From assembly GCA_025963965.1 (NCBI GenBank), contig JAOPZS010000121.1:1-37928 (forward strand): a DNA stretch of 37,928 nt, written 5' to 3'. The position numbers and the translations under genes were made by a program. Within the stretch, counting starts at the first letter, position 1; each line of letters opens with the position of its first letter. The DNA is from Solirubrobacterales bacterium (GTDB lineage: Bacteria > Actinomycetota > Thermoleophilia > Solirubrobacterales > Solirubrobacteraceae). The notes below the pieces were generated by a model. That model worked only from the letters and a program-made list of their open reading frames with translations. It was not told the DNA's origin and made no database searches. Below are positions 1-6,454 of the stretch, in pieces.

Positions 1-89
1 AACAGCAGGAACAGCAGGGGGTGCACCGCGACGCCACCGGCGATCGCGACCACGACAAGCACGATTAGCAACAGCTCGATTATTCCCAT
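1..89 (-). CDS. Small hydrophobic membrane protein, N-terminal part (runs off the window)
   Basis: An ATG at 89 on the minus strand opens a frame that stays open to the window edge, giving 29 residues that begin MGIIELLLIVLVVVAIAGG. Almost every residue is hydrophobic, so this is one transmembrane helix starting at the N-terminus. Very small proteins of this look are common in actinobacteria and are usually annotated only as hydrophobic proteins. The C-terminus is missing and no function can be given. The upstream region has only a weak purine stretch (AAGCGG) as a possible ribosome site. Confidence 0.5.
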   Translation of the reverse strand, partial: MGIIELLLIVLVVVAIAGGVAVHPLLFLL

Positions 90-258
90 GCCGCTTAATT
101 ACCCGGCGCGCCGTTCGGCAACCGCGAAGGCGCTCTCAGGCGATGCGCATCAACCTCCGGCAGCGGCCTGATCGCGCTCCTCACGGAGCTTCCCGCGCCG
201 TGGTCCGCTGCGGAGCCGAGGCGGACGGTGGTGTCTCGCCCCTCGTTCGACTGATGGG

Positions 259-330
259 GGTCACGTCGCATGCGACGTGACCGGGGCGGCCGCATGCGGC
301 CGCCCCCCGGCCGGCACATGTGCCGGCCGG
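259..330. repeat. Three abutting perfect 24-bp palindromes centred on CATG
   Basis: Three perfect inverted repeats of 24 bp each lie end to end at 259-282, 283-306 and 307-330. Their left arms are GGTCACGTCGCA, GGGGCGGCCGCA and CCGGCCGGCACA, each followed by its exact reverse complement. Symmetry breaks exactly at each junction (258/283, 282/307 and 306/331 do not pair), so the units are separate. The centres are 24 bp apart and all read CATG. The array begins 26 bp past the stop of the ArsR-SRPBCC gene, in its 3' untranslated region. It could be an array of RNA hairpins, a set of protein binding sites, or a palindromic repeat element. No T-tract follows, so a simple terminator is not obvious. 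Confidence 0.9.
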
Positions 331-355
331 CAGGCACCCGGATCAGGTGTCCGTC

Positions 356-1123
356 CTACGACCCGGCCCGCGCGTACATCAGCGAGCCCGGCGTCGTCAG
401 ATCCTCGCCCGTCTCCAGCAGGGTCTTCAGACCCGACAGGATCATCGGCCAGCCGCCGTAGATCTGATCGTTCGCACCGTCGCGCAACTGGTCGTGGATC
501 ACGCGCAGGCGGCACGAGTCCTCGACCTGCTCGATCTCCCAGGTGACCCGCGAGGTACCTTCGCTTGCGACGTCCTCATCCCAGCGCGCGTGGAAGCTCT
601 GGACGAGCTTGCGCGGCGGGTCGACCTCGAGGTTCTCGCCCGAGCTGATCTCCAGGCCCGTGCCCGGGTGAACGGCCTCGTAGCCGGACCCGGGCGTCCA
701 GTCGGACTCGACTCCGACGCCGAACGTGTAGCGCCGGCGCAGCTCGGAGTCGGTGATCGCCTGCCACAGGCGCTCAGGGGTCGTCTTGATGTAGATCTCA
801 AACACCTTTTCCATCGTCTTCTCCTCGATCGTCCGCTTTAGCCCCGTGAGCGTCGCCGCCCAGGGCTCTGAGTACTGGCTGACCCACCTGTCGTGGACGA
901 GCCGGATGGGGACGGCGTTCAGGAAGTGGAGCTTCTCCCGGCCACGACGTTTCGTCGTCACGAGCCCGGCCTCCTCGAGCACCCGCAGATGCTTCATCAC
1001 GCCGAAGCGCGTCATCGGCAGGCGCTGCTCGAGCGCAGTCAGCGTCTGACCGTCCTCGCGGCGGAGCTCGTCGAGTAGGCCGCGACGGGTCGGATCAGCC
1101 AGTGCCTTGAACACCTCGTCCAC
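356..1123 (-). CDS. ArsR-family regulator fused to a C-terminal SRPBCC (AHSA1-like) domain
   Basis: Residues about 1-90 form an ArsR winged helix: the start reads DEVFKALADPTRRGLLDEL, followed by MTRFGVMKHLRVLEEAGLV as the recognition helix and KRRGREKLHFL as the wing. Residues about 105-255 form an AHSA1-type SRPBCC fold (KVFEIYIKTTPERLWQAITD, later VTWEIEQVEDSCRLRVIHDQ). Such fusions are usually autoregulated repressors whose SRPBCC domain may bind a small hydrophobic ligand. I chose the GTG at 1123 because a TTGACA/TATGGT promoter at 1160-1131 would start transcription at about 1124, giving a leaderless message. The frame also allows an ATG at 1135 and an upstream start at 1153, but those lie inside the promoter. 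It is divergent from the GST gene and probably controls it. Family call sure; start moderately sure. Confidence 0.88.
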   Translation of the reverse strand: MDEVFKALADPTRRGLLDELRREDGQTLTALEQRLPMTRFGVMKHLRVLEEAGLVTTKRRGREKLHFLNAVPIRLVHDRWVSQYSEPWAATLTGLKRTIEEKTMEKVFEIYIKTTPERLWQAITDSELRRRYTFGVGVESDWTPGSGYEAVHPGTGLEISSGENLEVDPPRKLVQSFHARWDEDVASEGTSRVTWEIEQVEDSCRLRVIHDQLRDGANDQIYGGWPMILSGLKTLLETGEDLTTPGSLMYARAGS

Positions 1124-1130
1124 GAGCCAC

Positions 1131-1160
1131 ACCATACGTGACCATATGGTCACTTGTCAA
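1131..1160 (-). promoter_or_regulatory. Promoter of the ArsR-SRPBCC gene with an operator palindrome in its spacer
   Basis: On the minus strand a perfect -35 TTGACA (1160-1155) and a -10 TATGGT (1136-1131) are 18 bp apart. The spacer holds the perfect 16-bp palindrome GTGACCATATGGTCAC (1138-1153). A repressor bound there would block RNA polymerase directly, which is the usual design for ArsR autoregulation. The palindrome is also only 29 bp upstream of the GST start at 1182, so one site could control both divergent genes. The palindrome is seen; regulator identity is inferred. Confidence 0.7.
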
Positions 1161-1181
1161 GGCGAATATCGTCGACCTTCG

Positions 1182-1778
1182 ATGCTGCTCTATGACTCCG
1201 CCGTCTCGGGCAACTGCTACAAGGTCCGGCTGCTGCTGAGCATGCAGGGCATCCCGTTCGAGCGGCGCGAGGTCGACGTGGTCGAGCGCTCCGACCGGAT
1301 GGAGCTGCTCGGGGAGCTCAACCCGGCACTTCGCGTGCCGACGCTCGTGCTCGACGACGGCGAGCCGCTGGCGGAGTCCAACGCGATCCTCTGCTATCTG
1401 GCCGAGGGGACCGAGCTGCTGCCGGCGGAGCGCCTCGCGCGGGCACGGGTCCTGCAGTGGCTGTTCTTCGAGCAGTACAGCCACGAGCCGTACATCGCCG
1501 TCGTGCGCTTCTGGGTGATGTTCTCCGCCACACCTCCCACCGCGACGGAGATCGAGGCGCGGCGCGCGGGCGGCTACGGCGCGCTCGATGCGATGGAGCG
1601 GCATCTCAGCGGGCGCACGTTCCTCGTCGGCGAGCGCTTCACGATCGCCGACATCGCCCTCTACGCCTACACGCACGTCGCCCACGAGGGGGGCTTTGAG
1701 ATGTCCGGCTACGGCGCGATCGAGCGATGGCTGCGTCGCGTCGACGGGCAGCCAGGCCACATCCCGATCACTGCCTGA
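1182..1778 (+). CDS. Glutathione S-transferase family protein
   Basis: The 198-residue protein has an N-terminal thioredoxin-fold GST domain: a beta strand and active-site loop SGNCYKVRLLLSMQG, then RVPTLVLDDGEPLAESNAILCYLAE, which carries the cis-proline (VPT) and the glutathione-binding ES motif. An all-helical C-terminal domain follows (about residues 85-195), with the typical GRTFLVGERFTIADIALYAY N-cap region. It probably conjugates or reduces small electrophiles in the cytoplasm; the substrate is unknown. An upstream start at 1107 is in frame but would overlap the divergent regulator and its promoter, and the GST fold begins at MLLYDS, so 1182 is preferred. It probably belongs to the regulon of the adjacent ArsR-SRPBCC protein. 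Confidence 0.9.
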   Translation: MLLYDSAVSGNCYKVRLLLSMQGIPFERREVDVVERSDRMELLGELNPALRVPTLVLDDGEPLAESNAILCYLAEGTELLPAERLARARVLQWLFFEQYSHEPYIAVVRFWVMFSATPPTATEIEARRAGGYGALDAMERHLSGRTFLVGERFTIADIALYAYTHVAHEGGFEMSGYGAIERWLRRVDGQPGHIPITA

Positions 1779-1784
1779 GCCTGC

Positions 1785-2168
1785 TCAGGAGGGCTTGGCG
1801 AACTCGCGAAAGGCGGCGGTCATGCGGCCGTCGCGCTGCTCCTCGGGGCTGTCGCCGCCGACCCGCGCACCGTCGTCGCGCACAGCGCCGAGGTCGGCGT
1901 TGGCCTGCAGCAGCGCGCTCTCGAGCTGGTGGCGAAGGTCGGTCTCGCACCCCTCGCTGAGGTCGGCGACGGTGATCTCGCCCTTGGCGATCTTCACCGC
2001 GCCCCAGCGCTCCTCGCCGGCGGGCCCGAGGCGCTGCAGGACCTCGGCGAAGCGCCTGGCCCAATGCTTCGGGATCTCACCGCCGAGCGCTACGCGCAGG
2101 CGAGCATCGCTGACCTCGGCGCTGTCCCATTCGATGTGAGGTGCGTCCTCGCCGGCGGGCTCGCTCAT
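1785..2168 (-). CDS. Conserved hypothetical protein, 127 residues
   Basis: This acidic, soluble-looking protein starts MSEPAGEDAPHIEWDSAEVSDARLRV on an ATG at 2168. It contains a compact central section (GEIPKHWARRFAEVLQRLG, then ERWGAVKIAKGEITVADL) and a helical C-terminus rich in Ala, Glu and Asp. There is no signal peptide or membrane helix, and I do not recognise the family. It is convergent with the GST gene, with 6 bp between the stops. Codon phase and composition look like real coding sequence, and the antisense frames give low-complexity Arg/Ala strings. Confidence 0.65.
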   Translation of the reverse strand: MSEPAGEDAPHIEWDSAEVSDARLRVALGGEIPKHWARRFAEVLQRLGPAGEERWGAVKIAKGEITVADLSEGCETDLRHQLESALLQANADLGAVRDDGARVGGDSPEEQRDGRMTAAFREFAKPS

Positions 2169-2259
2169 GGAGAAGCTCTACCCGCCGGCGAGCGGCGCGA
2201 CACCGTGCCTGCGAGCTCCGGCACGTTTGACGCGCCCCGCCGGGGGTACGCCGCAGATC

Positions 2260-2406
2260 ATGGGAACACGAGCAGCAGCCCCCGCCCCGGCTCCGCCGCG
2301 GCCGGACCCGGCGCCCCCGGTGCCGCGGCCGTCGCCGGTGCCGCCGGTGCCGGGACCTGACATCCCGCCGGCGCCCGAGCCGCCGCGGCCGAGCATCGGC
2401 GCTTGA
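2260..2406 (+). CDS. Possible small proline-rich ORF ahead of the NAPRTase gene
   Basis: An ATG at 2260 opens 48 residues made of Pro, Ala, Arg and Asp steps (PAPAPPRPDPAPPVPRPSP, then PGPDIPPAPEPPRPSIGA). Its TGA (2404-2406) overlaps the TTG start of the next gene (2403) as TTGA, the kind of junction used for translational coupling. Ribosome-site support is weak (GGGGG about 14 bases upstream). It may be a real short Pro-rich protein or only high-GC sequence lacking stops. The same frame is open further upstream to an ATG at 2167. Confidence 0.3.
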   Translation: MGTRAAAPAPAPPRPDPAPPVPRPSPVPPVPGPDIPPAPEPPRPSIGA

Positions 2407-3485
2407 GAGAGCGCCTCGAGGCGTCCGTCTTTCGACTGCCGGTCGAACGGATCCGCGACGGCTACTACTCAGACGCCTACTTCAACACCACGCGAGCGCT
2501 GCTGCTCGAGCGTGAGCTGCATCCGCAGGTGCTGATGCAGGTCTTTCAGAAGCGGGACGGCGCCCGGCTGGGCGGCATCGACGAGGCGATCGCCGTGCTG
2601 CGCGAGTGCTCCGGCGTGCGCGAGGCCGACGGCTCGTGGCGGGCCGGGTGGGACGAGCTCGTCGTGGAGGCGCTCTACGAGGGCGAGGAGATCGGAGCCC
2701 GCGAGGTGGCGCTCACGATCTCCGGTGACTACACCCTGTTCGCTCACCTGGAGACGGTCTACCTCGGCTGCATGACGCGCCGCACTGGCGTCATGAGCAA
2801 CGTCGCGCGCACCGTCGCCGCCGCGCGCGAGAAGCCGATCTTCTACTTCCCGGCGCGTCACGAGCACTGGCTCGTGCAGACCGGTGACGGCTGGGCCGCT
2901 CACGTAGCCGGTGCGATCGGCGTGTCGACCGACGCCCAGGCGTCGTGGTGGGGCGGACGCGGCATCGGCACTGTTCCGCACGCGCTGATCGCGGCCTACG
3001 GCGGCGACACGGTACGAGCGGCCGAGGCGTTCGCGGAGCGCTACCACGATGAGATGAACGTGACGGTGCTCGTCGACTTCGTGAACGACTCGGTCGGCAC
3101 GGCGGTCGAGGTCGCGCGGGCGCTTGGGCCGCGCCTGTGGGGCGTGCGCCTGGACACCTCCGAGGACCTCGTCGACGTCGCGCTGGCCGGCCGCCGGGGC
3201 GACGCCCTGGCGGGGGTCTCGCCCGAGCTCGTCCGGGTCGTTCGCGACGCGCTCGACGCAGCAGGGTTCGGCGACGTGAGGATCGTCGCCTCGGGCGGCT
3301 TCGACGCGGAGCGGATCAAGCGCTACGAGCGCGAGGGCATTCCCGTCGACGCCTACGGCGTCGGCTCCTCGCTTCTGCGCGGCGGGCACGATTTCACCGC
3401 AGACATCGTCGAGGTGGACGGCCGGCCGCGTGCGAAGGTCGGGCGCGCCCGCTGGCCGAACCCGCGACTGCAGCCCGTGCCCTAG
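2403..3485 (+). CDS. pncB: Nicotinate phosphoribosyltransferase
   Basis: The 360-residue protein matches the shorter, archaeal-like branch of nicotinate phosphoribosyltransferases. It has the N-terminal RIRDGYYSDAYFNTTRALL, a central STDAQASWWGGRGIGTVPHAL with the likely phosphorylatable histidine of the GTxxH segment, and a C-terminal barrel half with VRLDTSEDL, IVASGGFDAERIKRYE and YGVGSSLL for phosphate and PRPP binding. It would convert nicotinate, PRPP and ATP to nicotinate mononucleotide in NAD salvage. The start is TTG at 2403, which overlaps the TGA of a small proline-rich frame. It ends on a CTAG shared with the convergent gene. No other NAD gene is nearby. Confidence 0.9.
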   Translation: MRERLEASVFRLPVERIRDGYYSDAYFNTTRALLLERELHPQVLMQVFQKRDGARLGGIDEAIAVLRECSGVREADGSWRAGWDELVVEALYEGEEIGAREVALTISGDYTLFAHLETVYLGCMTRRTGVMSNVARTVAAAREKPIFYFPARHEHWLVQTGDGWAAHVAGAIGVSTDAQASWWGGRGIGTVPHALIAAYGGDTVRAAEAFAERYHDEMNVTVLVDFVNDSVGTAVEVARALGPRLWGVRLDTSEDLVDVALAGRRGDALAGVSPELVRVVRDALDAAGFGDVRIVASGGFDAERIKRYEREGIPVDAYGVGSSLLRGGHDFTADIVEVDGRPRAKVGRARWPNPRLQPVP

Positions 3486-3826
3486 CCCTTTTTCGCGTCG
3501 ACGGCGCGCTGCAGCTGGCCCTTGTTCATCTTCGAGCGCCCATCGACGCCGAGCTGTCTGGCCTCGTTGTAGAGCTGTTCGCGCGTGCGCCCGCGCGGAC
3601 CCGGTTTGCCCGATCGTTTGCCGCCGCGGCTGCTCGCCGATTTGCCCCGCGTCGACGTGCGAGAGCTGGCTTTCGATTCGCCGCTGCGCGCGCGTTCCTT
3701 GTTGACCGTGCGCGCCGCGATCTCCTCTGCGCGTTTGGTCGAGGCTCCCTGCTGTTTCTCGGAGTCCTTGATGTGCTCGTACTGACGGCCCCGCTTGCTT
3801 TCTTTTTTCACGCCCCTTGGCGGCAC
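3482..3826 (-). CDS. Basic protein with C-terminal Rho-N-like domain
   Basis: The 114-residue protein is rich in Lys, Arg, Ser and Gly. Its N-terminal half has the conserved stretch RQYEHIKDSEKQQGASTKRA followed by EEIAARTVNKERAR. A disordered Ser/Arg/Gly linker follows, then a C-terminal Rho-N/SAP-like helix pair (RTREQLYNEARQLGVDGRSK, then MNKGQLQRAVDAKK). Homologues are often labelled plasmid stabilization protein without experimental support. It probably binds nucleic acid. Its stop is read from the same CTAG (3482-3485) as the convergent pncB stop. Confidence 0.75.
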   Translation of the reverse strand: MPPRGVKKESKRGRQYEHIKDSEKQQGASTKRAEEIAARTVNKERARSGESKASSRTSTRGKSASSRGGKRSGKPGPRGRTREQLYNEARQLGVDGRSKMNKGQLQRAVDAKKG

Positions 3827-3899
3827 GCCGTTCCTCCGTTCGATCGTGTGAACCCTGCTGCGCCACTACCCCACACCGCGCGGTCGAAAAGCGTCGTGT

Positions 3900-4304
3900 T
3901 CAGCGGCGCACGTCCGACCCGCAGAAGGCGCACTTCCTCGCGAGGTTCGGGATGTCGCTGAGGCATTCAGGGCACGGCGCCGTCTCGGACTCGACGTCGG
4001 GCTCGGTGCGGCGCCGCGCCATCAGCGCGTTGACCGGCTGGACGACGAAGAAGAACACGGCGGCGGCGATCGCGACGAAGGCGATCAGCGCGTTCAGGAA
4101 CGAGCCGTATTTGAATTCGCTGCCATTGACCGTGAAGACGAGATGAGAGAAGTCCGGCTTGCCGATGATCGCCGCGATGACCGGCGTGATGAGGTCGGCG
4201 ACGAGTGCCGTCACAACCGCTCCGAACGCGGCGCCGACGACGATCCCGACGGCCAGGTCGACGACGTTCCCCCTGAGCAGGAACGCCTTGAAGTCCTTCA
4301 CCAT
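3900..4304 (-). CDS. mscL: Large-conductance mechanosensitive channel MscL with a C-terminal CxxC pair
   Basis: The protein starts MVKDFKAFLLRGNVVDLAVG, the typical N-terminal amphipathic helix and TM1 of MscL. TM1 continues IVVGAAFGAVVTALVADLITP, a periplasmic loop contains FTVNGSEFKYGSFLNA, and TM2 is LIAFVAIAAAVFFFVVQPVNALM. The pore opens under membrane tension to release solutes on osmotic downshock. After TM2 the cytoplasmic tail carries CPEC and CAFC, a zinc-ribbon-like pair in place of the plain helical bundle of E. coli MscL. The ATG at 4304 is preferred over an upstream in-frame start (4364) because it follows AAAGGGGAGGC and matches the family start. Length is 134 residues, normal for MscL. 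Confidence 0.93.
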   Translation of the reverse strand: MVKDFKAFLLRGNVVDLAVGIVVGAAFGAVVTALVADLITPVIAAIIGKPDFSHLVFTVNGSEFKYGSFLNALIAFVAIAAAVFFFVVQPVNALMARRRTEPDVESETAPCPECLSDIPNLARKCAFCGSDVRR

Positions 4305-4381
4305 GCCTCCCCTTTCGTAGAGCCCCTCCTCGCCCGCGATCGTAACGAGCGCCCAGGCGAGCAACGCGCTCTCCCGGCGCG

Positions 4382-4999
4382 CTAACCCTGCTCGGCCGCG
4401 CTGATCGCTCGCGCGAGGGCGGCTCGCCCGTCATGCAGAACCGGTTCGCCATGTGAGACGAGGAGCCTCTCTGCCGGCAGCTCGGTCAACGGGCGCATCA
4501 GGCGCGCGAGGCCGGCCCTGTCGATCTGAACGCGGCTCAGCCAGGATTCAGGGCACAACGCCACGCCGCCCGCCCCGTCGCCGAGCAGGCGGTCGCCGAA
4601 GACGATCGCGGCGACGCCGGGCAGCCAGTAGTCGGTCTCCCCCGCTCCGCGCAGCGGCTTCGGCTCGACGCCGTGCGGGATGAAGTTCCACGCCCGCGGG
4701 CTGTTCGCGGCGTAGCGCTCGGCGAGCTGGTCGCGATCGCGGCGGTGCCACTGGATCGTCGTGAGGATGCTGACGGGCCGTGCGGCGACGAGACCGTCGA
4801 GCCATTCGAGGAACCCGTCGCGTTCATCCTCGGGCAGCAGCGGGTCGAACAGCACGACGGCGTCGGGAGCCTCGTAGAGGACCGAGCCCACGGTCGGGCC
4901 CCAGTCGTCGGGCCCACCGGGATCGGCGCCCGGGTGCCACTCGGGGTGACTCGCAGTCCAGCGGTAAAGACCGGCCGCGAGCTCTTGGGGAGGGGTCAC
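4382..4999 (-). CDS. MBL-fold hydrolase-like protein with a degenerate metal site
   Basis: The 205-residue protein resembles metallo-beta-lactamase-fold proteins: early strands VGSVLYEAPDAVVLFDPLLP, a GFLEWLDGLV helix, then ILTTIQWHRRDRDQLAERY where HxHxDH would be expected, and a late LLVSHGEPVL strand that supplies a histidine in active enzymes. The three histidines of the first motif are replaced (W, R, R) and only the Asp remains, so it may not bind two metals. The start is GTG at 4999, preceded by AGGAGAG. It lies 8 bp after the lipoprotein gene on the same strand, so the two are probably one operon. Confidence 0.75.
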   Translation of the reverse strand: MTPPQELAAGLYRWTASHPEWHPGADPGGPDDWGPTVGSVLYEAPDAVVLFDPLLPEDERDGFLEWLDGLVAARPVSILTTIQWHRRDRDQLAERYAANSPRAWNFIPHGVEPKPLRGAGETDYWLPGVAAIVFGDRLLGDGAGGVALCPESWLSRVQIDRAGLARLMRPLTELPAERLLVSHGEPVLHDGRAALARAISAAEQG

Positions 5000-5007
5000 G
5001 CTCTCTC

Positions 5008-5766
5008 CTACTTCTTCTTGGAGCCTGCTTTCAGCATGCAGCTTTTCGCTTTTTTCGATGTCGTGGTGGCTGAGCAGTTGAGCCCCGCCTTGCCGGCCTC
5101 GACTTCGCGCAGCAGCTGCGTGCCGGGACTGTGCGGGAAGCTCGAGTCTGCGCCGTAGCCGATCGAGATGTTGTCACCGTTGTGCATGACATAGGCGGCG
5201 GGATCGGTGAGCACGTGCCCGTTGACGTAGAAGTGCAGCTTGTCGCCGCCGAGCCCCTTGAAGCCGCCGACCTGTTCGGGCCCGAGCTTGACACCCCACA
5301 CCTTGAAGAACTCCCCGAGCGTGAACTTGTACGGGCGCACGGTCTCCATGTGGATGACCCCGGTGCTGTCGTGGGTGTGCAGGCTCGTCTCGATGCCCTT
5401 GGAGGGCTCGAGCCCGATCAGCGCAGCGACGGGGATCAGCAGGCCCTCGTTGTAGATGTGAAGCGCCGCATGGATGTGGAACTTTTCGTTGCCGACCGGC
5501 GGCAGGCCGAGTTCGGCGCGCCGTTCCGGCAGATGCGCGTATTCGGCGGGCCATGGCCCCTGGCTCGTCTGCAGGCCGGGGCCGGTGATCACGAGGCCCG
5601 GGGCGGTCGCGGTGCCGGCCGTCGCGCTCGTCGTGGCCGGGCTGCTCGAGCCGCAGCCGGCGAGTAGGAGAAGCACGGCCACGGCGGCCGGCACAGCCGC
5701 GAGCGCCTGAACGGCGCGACGGCGCACGCGGTCTCGACGTGTCTCGCTGGGCCCCCGCTCTGGCAC
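5008..5766 (-). CDS. Secreted lipoprotein with conserved His-rich motifs
   Basis: A basic N-terminus and hydrophobic stretch end in the lipobox LLAG-C (AVAVLLLLAGCGSSS), predicting a membrane-anchored lipoprotein. The mature part has two conserved His clusters: KFHIHAALHIYNEG and SLHTHDSTGVIHMET, followed by FTLGEFFKVWGVKL and YVNGHVL. This LHTHD...GVIH plus TLGxFFxxWG pattern occurs in many uncharacterised exported bacterial proteins, and the His spacing suggests metal binding, which is not proven. The tail is Lys-rich (SKKK). The start is taken as GTG at 5766, but a later in-frame GTG could also serve. It is probably co-transcribed with the MBL-like gene 8 bp downstream. Confidence 0.78.
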   Translation of the reverse strand: MPERGPSETRRDRVRRRAVQALAAVPAAVAVLLLLAGCGSSSPATTSATAGTATAPGLVITGPGLQTSQGPWPAEYAHLPERRAELGLPPVGNEKFHIHAALHIYNEGLLIPVAALIGLEPSKGIETSLHTHDSTGVIHMETVRPYKFTLGEFFKVWGVKLGPEQVGGFKGLGGDKLHFYVNGHVLTDPAAYVMHNGDNISIGYGADSSFPHSPGTQLLREVEAGKAGLNCSATTTSKKAKSCMLKAGSKKK

Positions 5767-5979
5767 GTGGGCAAGGGTAGCTGAGAGCAGGCGCGCCCAG
5801 ACCCGGTTGGCAGGACGGGCACGCCGGCGCTTCTACGCCGACAGGTCGCGCGGCGAGCTCCGAGCGCCGCCATGCTGCAGGATCATGCAGGCGATGCGCA
5901 ATCCGGCCTTCCCCCCCGCGCTCCCGAACACCTGGCGCAGGAGCTTGCGCTTCCGGGCTCAGACCGGCGAACAAGAGCG

Positions 5980-6348
5980 ATGAACCGAGCAGGGCTTCGC
6001 AAACGCTGCCTCTCCTTCAACGGGACCGCCGAGACGTTCCCGTTCGGAGCGGAGACCTCCGTGTTCAAGGTCTCCGGCAAGATGTTCGCGCTCTCGCGCC
6101 TGGACCGCGCCCCGCTGAGCGTCAGCCTGAAATGCGACCCCGGACTCGGCGAGCAGCTTCGCGAGGCGTATGCCGCGATCCTCCCCGGCTATCACCTGAA
6201 CAAGCGCCACTGGAACACCGTGGTGATCGACGGGTCGCTCACCGATCAGATGATCAACGACATGATCGAGGACTCATACGACCTCGTGCTCAGCAGTCTG
6301 CCGCGCGCGCGCCGGGAGGCGCTGGGCTGGCGTCTGCGGGACTCTTGA
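5980..6348 (+). CDS. MmcQ/YjbR family protein
   Basis: The 122-residue protein has the YjbR fold: LSFNGTAETFPFGAETSVFK at the start (the family's substrate-recognition-like strand pair), GKMFALSRLD, LKCDPGLGEQLREAY, then PGYHLNKRHWNTVVIDGSL and the C-terminal helix DMIEDSYDLVLSSL. The family is often called DNA-binding-like and its role is not firmly known. The ATG at 5980 fits the family start, and the longer in-frame extension to 5872 does not. It ends 2 bp before the tRNA-His gene, which is on the opposite strand. Confidence 0.88.
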   Translation: MNRAGLRKRCLSFNGTAETFPFGAETSVFKVSGKMFALSRLDRAPLSVSLKCDPGLGEQLREAYAAILPGYHLNKRHWNTVVIDGSLTDQMINDMIEDSYDLVLSSLPRARREALGWRLRDS

Positions 6349-6350
6349 GG

Positions 6351-6424
6351 GGTGAGCGAGGGGACTCGAACCCCCGACCGCCTGGACCACAACCAGGAGC
6401 TCTACCGACTGAGCTACGCCCACC
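6351..6424 (-). tRNA. tRNA-His (GTG)
   Basis: On the minus strand the sequence folds as a full cloverleaf. The acceptor GTGGGCG pairs with CGCTCAC, the D arm starts GCTC, the anticodon stem is CCTGG/CCAGG with loop TTGTGGT (anticodon GTG), and the T arm is CGGGGGTTCGAGTCCCC. The extra 5' G (position 6424) and C73 (6351) are both present, the G-1:C73 pair that marks bacterial tRNA-His. CCA is not encoded. Confidence 0.97.
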
Positions 6425-6454
6425 ACGCGATGCGCAGCAAAGTGTAGCGACGGG

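Noticed and set aside
2469-3866. Long minus-strand open frame (465 residues) opposite pncB
   Set aside because: It is a shadow of the pncB and Rho-N genes: no domain, biased Arg/His/Ala composition, and the plus-strand product is clearly a known enzyme.
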